From assembly GCA_023667045.1 (NCBI GenBank), contig JAMPAU010000001.1:1228594-1292593 (forward strand): DNA of 64,000 nt, given 5' to 3'. The notes beneath the pieces were generated by a model. The model was not told the DNA's origin. It did not search any database and saw nothing but the letters and a program-made list of their open reading frames with translations. The translations under genes were made by a program, and so were the position numbers. Each line of letters starts with the position of its first letter. Positions within the stretch are counted from its first letter, which is position 1. Below are positions 1 through 7,807 of this stretch, one piece after another. The DNA comes from Ruminococcus flavefaciens (lineage in GTDB: Bacteria; Bacillota; Clostridia; Oscillospirales; Ruminococcaceae).

Positions 1-421
1 GAACAGGCAACTCAACATCACACATCTGTTGCCAGTCAAATATTTCCCTTACACTGCCATGTGATTTAAAGCGTGCATATCTGTCAAATTCAGGCCGCAT
101 AAACCATAACATAAGATATTCAGGCAATAATTTTTTATTGTCAGTAATTTCAAAAACAGTATAGGCATTTGAAATGATACATTCTTTTTCTTTAAGCAAT
201 GCAACTGAAATTTTATCGCCGTTTCTTGATGTGACAGGACAATATGCAAACTGTCCATGACAGACAATTTTATAATTTGAAAAATCTGTGCCAACAGTAT
301 TGGCGATAGATTCTATAAATGTTTTGTTTATACTTACACCAAGCAATCGGCTGACGGCAAGATTTTTATTTCTTATGTCAATGATTTTAATATATTTTCC
401 GAGTTTATGTTTTGTGTTCAT
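1..421 (-). CDS. hsdS: Type I restriction-modification specificity subunit (HsdS), N-terminal part, cut by window edge
   Basis: The minus-strand frame stays open from an ATG at 421 to base 1 (about 140 codons), so the gene continues outside the window. The protein has a typical target-recognition domain: KLGKYI near the start, a TSRNGDKIS segment, then LPEYLMLWFMRPEFDRYARF and an FDWQQMCD motif, which are hallmarks of HsdS. HsdS reads the DNA target for the HsdM/HsdR complex. It starts 8 bases after the PAS gene. The ribosome binding site is weak, so the exact start is uncertain. Whether hsdM and hsdR follow cannot be seen. Confidence 0.85.
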   Translation of the reverse strand, partial: MNTKHKLGKYIKIIDIRNKNLAVSRLLGVSINKTFIESIANTVGTDFSNYKIVCHGQFAYCPVTSRNGDKISVALLKEKECIISNAYTVFEITDNKKLLPEYLMLWFMRPEFDRYARFKSHGSVREIFDWQQMCDVELPV

Positions 422-429
422 AGATATTG

Positions 430-804
430 TCAGTCCATATTGTAGCGTGGTGCGGTTTCGGGATTGCGATATTCGTGCTTTTCGTAGTAGCCGATAAGTT
501 TACCGCTGTCGTCACGCAGAGCAATCATATATACGTCTTTGTTTTCCTTTTCGCTGTGGAATGTGAAAACCCTGTTATTATCCTTGCTTTCCTCAAACCA
601 CGCTATTACCATGCGTATAATACTGTTGGATTCCTCATTGTGACAGGCAAGCAGTGAGTGACCTATTAAATTTGCACCGCCTCTTTTGGCGTATCTCTCA
701 ACGGCTGTCGGATTCATGTATATGATAGTGTGATTTATGTCGCATAAAACAATAGCAGTGTTGTCAGCGTCGAGTACGCTCTTGAAAAAAACTGAAAGTT
801 CCAT
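430..804 (-). CDS. Single-domain PAS protein
   Basis: This 124-residue protein is almost entirely one PAS domain. Visible features are the N-terminal helix, an ADNTAIVLCDINHTIIYMN core strand pair, and a C-terminal IALRDDSGKLIGYYE strand followed by a short polar tail. PAS domains bind small ligands or partners and sense redox, light or metabolites. No output domain is attached, so it probably acts through a partner. A good ribosome binding site (AAGGGGG) precedes the ATG. It lies 24 bases after tgt and probably shares its transcript. The ligand is unknown. Confidence 0.75.
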   Translation of the reverse strand: MELSVFFKSVLDADNTAIVLCDINHTIIYMNPTAVERYAKRGGANLIGHSLLACHNEESNSIIRMVIAWFEESKDNNRVFTFHSEKENKDVYMIALRDDSGKLIGYYEKHEYRNPETAPRYNMD

Positions 805-828
805 AAAAAAATCCCCCTTGTGTTTGGC

Positions 829-1977
<1,149 letters not shown>

Positions 1978-2296
1978 TCAATCCGGCTGTCTGTCAATCC
2001 AGTTTTCGCCGGAATATCTGTTTATCTTTTCAATTAGTTCTGCCGGATAGTTTATTATTTTTTCCTCATATACGCATTCAGCAGAATGACTTAAACCATA
2101 AACATATGCCTTGTCATTGATGTAGGGGGATTTCCATAAAATTCTTGTTTCTTCCGGAAGCAGTACACAGTTTTTATATTCAGCCAATGCATAAATATCA
2201 AGCAATGGATAATATTTTTAGATTTACGTATGGAGCGTCATTATTTTTGCCTTTGTAGTACTTCATGTGTGCGATTTTGCAGAAAAGTATTCTCAT
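1978..2296 (-). pseudogene. Decayed remnant of a longer hypothetical gene, two frames
   Basis: A good ribosome binding site (AAAGGAG) precedes an ATG at 2296 that opens a 32-codon frame beginning MRILFCKIAHMKYYKG and stopping at 2198. In another frame, 1978-2205 encodes about 75 residues ending in IDRQPD and has only a TTG as start. I recall similar N-termini in hypothetical clostridial proteins of a few hundred residues, from memory. The two pieces fit an N-terminal end joined to a C-terminal end after internal deletion and frameshift. It lies directly upstream of tgt. A functional mini-protein cannot be excluded. Confidence 0.5.
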
Positions 2297-2330
2297 GGCA
2301 CTGCTCCTTTAAAAAAATTTCAAAAACATA

Positions 2331-2359
2331 TTGACATAACAAAATTAAAGTGATATTAT
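2331..2359 (+). promoter_or_regulatory. Sigma-A promoter of the lysine operon
   Basis: TTGACA at 2331-2336 and TATTAT at 2354-2359 are separated by 17 bases. The expected transcript start is just ahead of the lysine riboswitch. Confidence 0.8.
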
Positions 2360-2365
2360 TATAGA

Positions 2366-2530
2366 CAAGGTAGAGGTGCGGTCAAGATTAGTACCTGAAT
2401 ATCGGATAACCAGTCCTATGATATTCAGCGAAAGGTGAGACCGCCGAAGAACTGAATCCGGTAAATCCAGTTCTGGTCACTGACTTAAAAGGTTTTTGAC
2501 TGTCATCATATAATGGTGGAGAGCTATCGC
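2366..2530 (+). promoter_or_regulatory. Lysine riboswitch (L-box)
   Basis: The leader carries the conserved L-box blocks in order: AGGTAGAGGTGCGG near 2369, AAGATTAGTA near 2384, AAGGTGAGACCGCCGAA near 2430, a GTCACTGACTT segment, TTTGACTGTCAT, and the closing GGTGGAGAGCTATC ending near 2528. GCGGTC and GACCGC can pair as an internal helix. The riboswitch binds lysine. It sits between a sigma-A promoter and a terminator in front of asd, so lysine is expected to switch transcription off. Confidence 0.93.
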
Positions 2531-2577
2531 ATATGAGTTTTTTGTATGCCAGTATTTCTATTATACCGTATGATGAG

Positions 2578-2606
2578 CCTGTTTGCAACAGGTTTTTATT
2601 ATTTTT
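2578..2606 (+). terminator. Riboswitch-controlled terminator before asd
   Basis: CCTGTT and AACAGG form a 6-bp stem with a three-base loop, followed by TTTTTATTATTTTT. Its place between the riboswitch and the asd start fits lysine-dependent attenuation. The competing antiterminator was not modelled. Confidence 0.75.
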
Positions 2607-2634
2607 GTAAAAATTTACAAGGAGATGTTTTTTT

Positions 2635-3714
2635 ATGAAACAGTATAACGTTGGTATCATTGGTGCAACCGGTATGGTTGGACAGAGATTTGCTACTCTG
2701 CTTGAAAACCACCCGTGGTTTAATGTAAAGGTTCTTGCAGCCTCACCGAGAAGTGCAGGCAAGACTTACGAGGAAGTCGCAGGAAACCGCTGGAAAATGG
2801 CTGTACCCATGCCCGAATCAATGAAGAATATGGTACTCCTCGACGCAACAGCAGACATCGAAAAAATCGCCGGAATGGTAGATTTCTGTTTCTGTGCCGT
2901 TGATATGAAGAAGGACGAAATCAAGGCTCTTGAAGAAGCCTATGCTAAGGCAGAATGCCCGATCGTCTCCAATAACTCGGCACACAGATTTACTCCGGAC
3001 GTTCCTATGGTTGTGCCGGAAATCAATCCCGACCATATCGAAATCATCAAGGCACAGAGAGAACGTCTCGGCACTAAGAGAGGTTTTATCGCTGTAAAGT
3101 CTAACTGTTCTATACAGAGCTATGTCCCTGCACTCCACCCCCTCAGAAAGTTTGGTCTGAAAAACGTCCTTGCTTGTACTTATCAAGCTATTTCCGGAGC
3201 AGGAAAGAATTTCGAGACATGGCCCGAAATGGTTGACAATCTCATTCCATTTATCGGCGGTGAGGAAGAAAAGTCAGAGCAAGAACCGCTTAAGGTATGG
3301 GGTACTATACAGGGAAATGAAATCGTAAAGGCTGAAACTCCCTCAATCACTACACAGTGTCTCCGTGTACCTGTTTCCGACGGTCACACAGCGGCTGTTT
3401 TCGTAAGCTTTGAACAGAAACCCACTAAAGAGGAAATTCTTCAGCTCTGGGCAGACTTCAAAGGCGTACCGCAGGAACTTGAATTACCGTCAGCACCTAA
3501 GCAGTTTATACACTACTTTGAGGAAGACAACAGACCGCAGGCTAAACTTGACAGAAACCTTGAAAACGGCATGGCAGTTTCTACAGGTCGTCTCCGTGAA
3601 GATACACAGTATGACTATAAGTTTGTATGTCTTTCACATAATACTCTCAGAGGTGCTGCCGGCGGTGGCGTACTCCTTGCTGAACTCCTCGCAGCTAAGG
3701 GCTACTTTGATTAA
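2635..3714 (+). CDS. asd: Aspartate-semialdehyde dehydrogenase
   Basis: This 359-residue enzyme reduces aspartyl phosphate to aspartate semialdehyde with NADPH, the branch point to lysine/diaminopimelate, threonine and methionine. The N-terminal Rossmann motif is [13 protein letters not shown]. The catalytic Cys is near residue 158 in SNCSIQ. The C-terminal part carries [12 protein letters not shown] and [20 protein letters not shown]. The sequence resembles the branch of Asd shared with archaea and fungi more than the E. coli type. It is the first gene after the lysine riboswitch, with AAGGAG upstream of its ATG, and its stop overlaps the next start (TAATG). Confidence 0.95.
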   Translation: MKQYNVGIIGATGMVGQRFATLLENHPWFNVKVLAASPRSAGKTYEEVAGNRWKMAVPMPESMKNMVLLDATADIEKIAGMVDFCFCAVDMKKDEIKALEEAYAKAECPIVSNNSAHRFTPDVPMVVPEINPDHIEIIKAQRERLGTKRGFIAVKSNCSIQSYVPALHPLRKFGLKNVLACTYQAISGAGKNFETWPEMVDNLIPFIGGEEEKSEQEPLKVWGTIQGNEIVKAETPSITTQCLRVPVSDGHTAAVFVSFEQKPTKEEILQLWADFKGVPQELELPSAPKQFIHYFEEDNRPQAKLDRNLENGMAVSTGRLREDTQYDYKFVCLSHNTLRGAAGGGVLLAELLAAKGYFD

Positions 3715-4166
3715 TGATGACCGAAATAAAAGCTGCTTCTCATTCAGAAACAGACACGGCATATAATCTTACACGTGAACTTATGGAGTATCACAATGCA
3801 CTTGACATCTTCACCATGACAAAAGAGCGTTTCAGTGAACTTGTCACATCGGGTGCATTGATGAGTTTTATTGCATACGTGGACGGCGAACCCGTCGGCG
3901 TAATGAACGCTTTTTATAAGTACACGACTTTCACTGGACAGAAGATTTTCTATATTGAAGATTTGTATGTCCGTGAGAGTTCGAGAGGTTGCGGAACAGG
4001 CAGTAGACTGCTTGACAAGGCTAAGGAAATAGCCGTTTCCAGTGACTGCGGACAGATTGAGCTTAAATGTGCCGTCTGGAATAAGAAGTCGGCAGGTTTC
4101 TATGAATCGCACGGCTTGAAACATGACACAGAATGGAATATATATACTTTTAATATCACACACTGA
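3714..4166 (+). CDS. GNAT-family N-acetyltransferase
   Basis: This 150-residue protein has the GNAT fold. The acetyl-CoA pyrophosphate loop is seen as RGCGTGSRLLDKAKEIA, preceded by the FYIEDLYVRESSR strand and followed by the NKKSAGFYESHGL region. It overlaps asd by one base and lies 15 bases before dapA, so it is part of the lysine operon. The substrate is unknown. An amine on a lysine-pathway intermediate, lysine or a protein are all possible. No diaminopimelate-specific acetylase signature was recognised. Confidence 0.85.
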   Translation: MMTEIKAASHSETDTAYNLTRELMEYHNALDIFTMTKERFSELVTSGALMSFIAYVDGEPVGVMNAFYKYTTFTGQKIFYIEDLYVRESSRGCGTGSRLLDKAKEIAVSSDCGQIELKCAVWNKKSAGFYESHGLKHDTEWNIYTFNITH

Positions 4167-4181
4167 AAGGAGTGTTTCCGT

Positions 4182-5075
4182 ATGAAAAATACTATTTTTA
4201 CCGGAGCAGGTATTGCTATTATTACGCCTTTTAATAAGGACGGTTCAGTGAATTACGACCGTCTCGGCGAAATGATTGACTATCAGATTGCTAACCACAC
4301 CGACGCTATTATTATCTGCGGTACTACCGGAGAATCTTCTACCATGACCGATGAGGAACACCTCAACTGCATTAAGTATGCTGTCGAGAAGACCGCCGGC
4401 AGAGTTCCTGTTATTGCAGGTACTGGCAGTAACGATACACGCTATGCTATCGAACTCTCAAAGGAAGCCGAAGCTGTAGGTGCAGACGCACTTCTGCTGG
4501 TAACTCCCTACTACAACAAGACCACTCAGAAAGGTCTTATAATGCACTTCAATGCTATTGCCGACGCTGTTAATATCCCGATAGTCCTCTATAATATTCC
4601 CGGCAGAACAGGCATGGGCTTTGACGTTGCAACCGTTAAGGAACTCGCCAAGCACAAGAATATTGTCGCAATCAAAGAGGCTAGCGGAAATATCAGCTAC
4701 TGTGCAAAACTTCTTGCTGAATGCGGTGACGTTATTGACGTATACAGCGGTAACGACGACATGGTAGTACCTCTGATGTCTCTTGGTGCAAAGGGAGTTA
4801 TCTCTGTGGCTTCGCACGTTATTCCAGAGCAGATGCACGATATGGTACAATACTGTCTTGACAATAACTTTGCAGATGCTACAAAGTTACAGCTTGAATA
4901 CCTCGACTTAATCAATGCACTTTTCATTGAAGTAAACCCGATTCCTGTAAAAGAGGCTGTAAACATGACGGGCGTTGACGTTGGTTCATGCCGTATGCCT
5001 TTGTGCGATATGTCCGACGAACACAAGGCTATTTTAAGGGCAAAAATGGAAAAGCACGGGCTTATCAATGCATAA
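4182..5075 (+). CDS. dapA: 4-hydroxy-tetrahydrodipicolinate synthase
   Basis: This 297-residue TIM-barrel aldolase condenses pyruvate with aspartate semialdehyde, the first committed step of lysine and diaminopimelate synthesis. Visible hallmarks are CGTTGESSTM with the catalytic Thr, VLYNIPGRTG with the active-site Tyr and Arg, and the Schiff-base Lys near residue 165 in VAIKEASGN. The length is normal. The ribosome binding site AAAGGAG is well placed. The stop codon lies at the edge of an AT-rich inverted repeat that separates it from dapB. Confidence 0.97.
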   Translation: MKNTIFTGAGIAIITPFNKDGSVNYDRLGEMIDYQIANHTDAIIICGTTGESSTMTDEEHLNCIKYAVEKTAGRVPVIAGTGSNDTRYAIELSKEAEAVGADALLLVTPYYNKTTQKGLIMHFNAIADAVNIPIVLYNIPGRTGMGFDVATVKELAKHKNIVAIKEASGNISYCAKLLAECGDVIDVYSGNDDMVVPLMSLGAKGVISVASHVIPEQMHDMVQYCLDNNFADATKLQLEYLDLINALFIEVNPIPVKEAVNMTGVDVGSCRMPLCDMSDEHKAILRAKMEKHGLINA

Positions 5076-5216
5076 TTAAGAATGCATAATGCTGAATTAT
5101 TAATATATTGCTGATAAATATTAGTTTTATATCAAAATGTTTATAAATAATTATAAATTATGCATTGTAAATTCTTAATTAATTATGCATTCAGCATTAT
5201 GAATTATAAATTAAAT
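5069..5216. repeat. AT-rich palindromic repeat between dapA and dapB
   Basis: This stretch is built from variants of AATTATGCAT and GAATTATTAAT in both orientations. The left end (GCATAATTAAGAATGCATAA) is approximately the reverse complement of the right end (ending TTATGAATTATAAATTAA). Similar words recur near 41150-41190. It looks like a small MITE-type or hairpin repeat that has entered the lysine operon. No gene lies inside it. Confidence 0.6.
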
Positions 5217-5233
5217 AAAGGAAGTGTTTAAAA

Positions 5234-5983
5234 ATGACAAATATAGCTATATGCGGTGCTAACGGCAAAATGGGCAAGACCATTTACAACTGCATTAAAG
5301 ACCGTGAAGACTGTACTGTTGTTGCCGGTATTGATTTGTATACTGAGCAGTATGCAGATTTCCCGATAGTTGCAAAGCCCTCTGAACTGGAAGTTAAGCC
5401 GGACGTTATCATAGACTTCTCAAATCCTGCCTCACTGGACGGTCTCCTTGAATACTGTCTCGCAACAGGTACGCCTGTTGTTGTAGCCTCTACTGGTTAC
5501 AGCGACGAGCAGATTAACAGAATAAAGTCCGCATCACAGCAGATACCGGTATTCTTTACTTTCAATATGTCACTCGGAATAAATCTTCTCGTGGAACTCG
5601 CCAAAAAGGCTACTAAGGTTCTTGGCAACCAGTTTGACATTGAGATAGTGGAAAAACACCACAATCAGAAAATCGACGCACCGTCCGGTACTGCCATTAT
5701 GCTTGCTAACGCCATAAACGAAACTCTCGACAACTCAAAGCACTATGTCTATGATAGACACTCACGCCGTCAGAAACGTGAAAAGTCCGAAATCGGTATG
5801 CACGCTATCAGAGGTGGTACTATTGTGGGTGAACACGATGTTATCTTTGCAGGTCACGACGAGGTTATAACTCTCTCTCACTCTGCAGCCTCAAAGACCG
5901 TTTTTGCAGAGGGTTCAATAAATGCAGCTGTCTTCCTCAAAGACCAGCCAGCCGGACTTTATGACATGAGTATGCTGATATGA
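5234..5983 (+). CDS. dapB: 4-hydroxy-tetrahydrodipicolinate reductase
   Basis: This 249-residue enzyme reduces the DapA product to tetrahydrodipicolinate using NAD(P)H. The N-terminal nucleotide-binding motif is CGANGKMGKTI, followed by DFSNPASL and VASTGYS. The catalytic block EKHHNQKIDAPSGTA lies near residues 139-153. The C-terminus carries the RGGTIVGEHDVIFAGHDE segment typical of DapB. The ribosome binding site AAAGGAAG precedes the ATG. The final ATGA overlaps the start of the next gene by four bases, so the two are translationally coupled. Confidence 0.97.
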   Translation: MTNIAICGANGKMGKTIYNCIKDREDCTVVAGIDLYTEQYADFPIVAKPSELEVKPDVIIDFSNPASLDGLLEYCLATGTPVVVASTGYSDEQINRIKSASQQIPVFFTFNMSLGINLLVELAKKATKVLGNQFDIEIVEKHHNQKIDAPSGTAIMLANAINETLDNSKHYVYDRHSRRQKREKSEIGMHAIRGGTIVGEHDVIFAGHDEVITLSHSAASKTVFAEGSINAAVFLKDQPAGLYDMSMLI

Positions 5984-6378
5984 CGGAAGAACTTGAAAAA
6001 GTCCGTGAGATGTTCCGCAAAGACCGTTACGCCACTGAAACAGGTGCTGTCATCGACGAAATCGGCGACCATTACGCAAAAGTAAGTCTCATAATTACAG
6101 AACATCATAAAAACGCAGTCGGCGGAGTAATGGGCGGAGTTTATTTCACGCTTGCTGATTTTGCCTTTGCCGTGGCTTCAAACTGGCAGAAAGCCGGCAC
6201 TGTCTCGATAAATTCAGACATCTCCTTTATAGGAGTGCCGAAAAGCAACCGAATTATTGCCGAAACTCAGCTTATAAAAAACGGTCGCTCCACGTGCTGT
6301 TATAACGTGCAAGTTACTGACGACATCGGTACACCAGTAGCTATGGTAAAGATTATTGGTTTTCACAAGAGTGCATAA
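5980..6378 (+). CDS. PaaI-type hotdog thioesterase
   Basis: This 132-residue protein has the single hotdog fold of PaaI/YdiI acyl-CoA thioesterases. The signature NAVGGVMGGVYFTLADFAFAVA holds the expected active-site region with the acidic residue in LADFAF. The SINSDISFIGVPK and TCCYNVQVTDDIG strands follow. It overlaps dapB by four bases and ends the lysine operon. Its acyl-CoA substrate is not predictable, and its link to lysine synthesis may only be operon convenience. Confidence 0.85.
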   Translation: MTEELEKVREMFRKDRYATETGAVIDEIGDHYAKVSLIITEHHKNAVGGVMGGVYFTLADFAFAVASNWQKAGTVSINSDISFIGVPKSNRIIAETQLIKNGRSTCCYNVQVTDDIGTPVAMVKIIGFHKSA

Positions 6379-6388
6379 TATAAATAAA

Positions 6389-6425
6389 AACGGAGAGTCC
6401 GAAATTGGATTCTCCGTTAGTTTTT
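6389..6425 (+). terminator. Terminator of the lysine operon
   Basis: AACGGAGA pairs with TCTCCGTT, and TCC pairs with GGA further in. The hairpin is followed by a short T-rich run ending near 6425. It lies 3 bases from the first CRISPR repeat. Confidence 0.75.
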
Positions 6426-6427
6426 GT

Positions 6428-7434
6428 GGGATAACCCTGCGTATGCAGGAAAAAGCGTATCACGTCCCCGAAAAAAGCCCTCTATATAGGGTCATCCCCG
6501 CGTATGCGGGGAAAAGATCTTGAGCAAAAATACGGCTTAGTAACGTCCGGGGTCACCCCCGCGTATGCGGGGAAAAGATATCCCTCTGTGCCAAGTCCTT
6601 TATACTGGATAGGGTCACCCCCGCGTATGCGGGGAAAAGGTTGTGTTAAGTCGTATTTCCGGAGCATAGACAGGGTCACCCCCGCGTATGCGGGGAAAAG
6701 ATTTGTTGCTTTTATCAGTCAGTCAATCCGAGAGGGTCACCCCCGCGTATGCGGGGAAAAGACTATGAATTTTCGCAATCTGTCAATAACTACTAGGGTC
6801 ACCCCCGCGTATGCGGGGAAAAGCACACAACGCTTTTCGGGCGTGCGATTCCGCCCAGGGTCACCCCCGCGTATGCGGGGAAAAGAGTTACATCAATCTT
6901 TTACATCTCCGGAAGAACGGGTCACCCCCGCGTATGCGGGGAAAAGTTTTGGGGTATGATGCTGAAGTAGACACTGTTAGGGTCACCCCCGCGTATGCGG
7001 GGAAAAGTGATGCAGAAACTTTTCAACATGATATTCGACAGGGTCACCCCCGCGTATGCGGGGAAAAGACGTTGCCATTAAGAACGTAACCTACAATATA
7101 AGGGTCACCCCCGCGTATGCGGGGAAAAGTGATTTTTCGGGAAGTTTTTGTTTTAAAAGCAAGGGTCACCCCCGCGTATGCGGGGAAAAGGTAGAAAATT
7201 TTCAACATGACACTCGATACTTAGGGTCACCCCCGCGTATGCGGGGAAAAGGTATTTTTAATGCTTTTGATGTAAAATTCTTTAGGGTCACCCCCGCGTA
7301 TGCGGGGAAAAGTGATTTTTCGGGAAGCTTTTGCTTTAAAAGTAAGGGTCACCCCCGCGTATGCGGGGAAAAGGCATAAATCATTCGTTCGAAAGTTTCC
7401 CCCCTGGGGTCACCCCCGCGTATGCGGGGAAAAG
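6428..7434 (-). CRISPR. Type I-E-like CRISPR array, 17 repeats and 16 spacers, no adjacent cas genes
   Basis: The 28-base repeat on the plus strand is GGGTCACCCCCGCG then TATGCGGGGAAAAG. Repeats start at 6428, 6489, 6550, 6612, 6673, 6734, 6796, 6858, 6919, 6980, 7041, 7102, 7163, 7224, 7285, 7346 and 7407. Spacers are 33 bases, three of them 34. The minus-strand repeat (CTTTTCCCCGCATACGCGGG...) resembles type I-E repeats such as that of Streptococcus thermophilus CRISPR4, from memory. The repeat at 6428 is degenerate and the one at 6489 has one change, so the old end is on the left. The leader and promoter lie on the right. No cas gene is in the window, so it needs Cas proteins from elsewhere or is a relic. 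Confidence 0.98.
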
Positions 7435-7575
7435 ACTAAAAAAGAAGCTAAAATTAGCGGTTTTTATAAAACCGATTCTTAAATTTTATTTAACTTCCGT
7501 CGACCCTTTAAATAATAATAAACCCCACAAAGACCCTGTATATTACATTGTATCATATATTTTCATAAATGTCAA
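7435..7575 (-). promoter_or_regulatory. CRISPR leader with promoter reading into the array
   Basis: On the minus strand TTGACA (7575-7570) and TACAAT (7552-7547) are 17 bases apart, so a transcript would start about 105 bases before the first repeat. Next to that repeat are the palindrome GCTAAAATTAGC (7447-7458) and the inverted repeat CGGTTTT-TAT-AAAACCG (7458-7474). AT-rich composition and the position opposite the degenerate repeat fit a CRISPR leader. Confidence 0.8.
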
Positions 7576-7807
7576 TAGTTTTTGTGAATTTTCAAAAAGA
7601 CAAATAGAAAACATTTTCTACATATTTTCTGCACGTATGCATACTTAATATAAGCCGTTTATAATTTCATAAAATAAATATTTAATATTATCATTTATTT
7701 ATATATATAAAATTGAAATTAAATGTACAAATGTGCCAATAGCTATATTTCGGGAAATTATCCGTGCAAAGATGTGTGCTGGAATGCGTACGTGATGCAA
7801 ATATCGG
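7576..7807. other. AT-rich intergenic stretch
   Basis: Beyond the CRISPR promoter no gene, structured RNA or clear terminator was recognised up to the end of the next gene. Confidence 0.5.

Noticed and set aside
49-294. Minus-strand frame of 81 residues at the left edge
   Set aside because: It overlaps the clear HsdS frame on the same strand, shows no family features and lacks a ribosome binding site.
6482-7648. Several open frames across the CRISPR array with repeated phrases such as GHPRVCGEK and VTPAYAGKS
   Set aside because: They are translations of the 28-base repeat in different phases and have no ribosome binding sites. They are artefacts.
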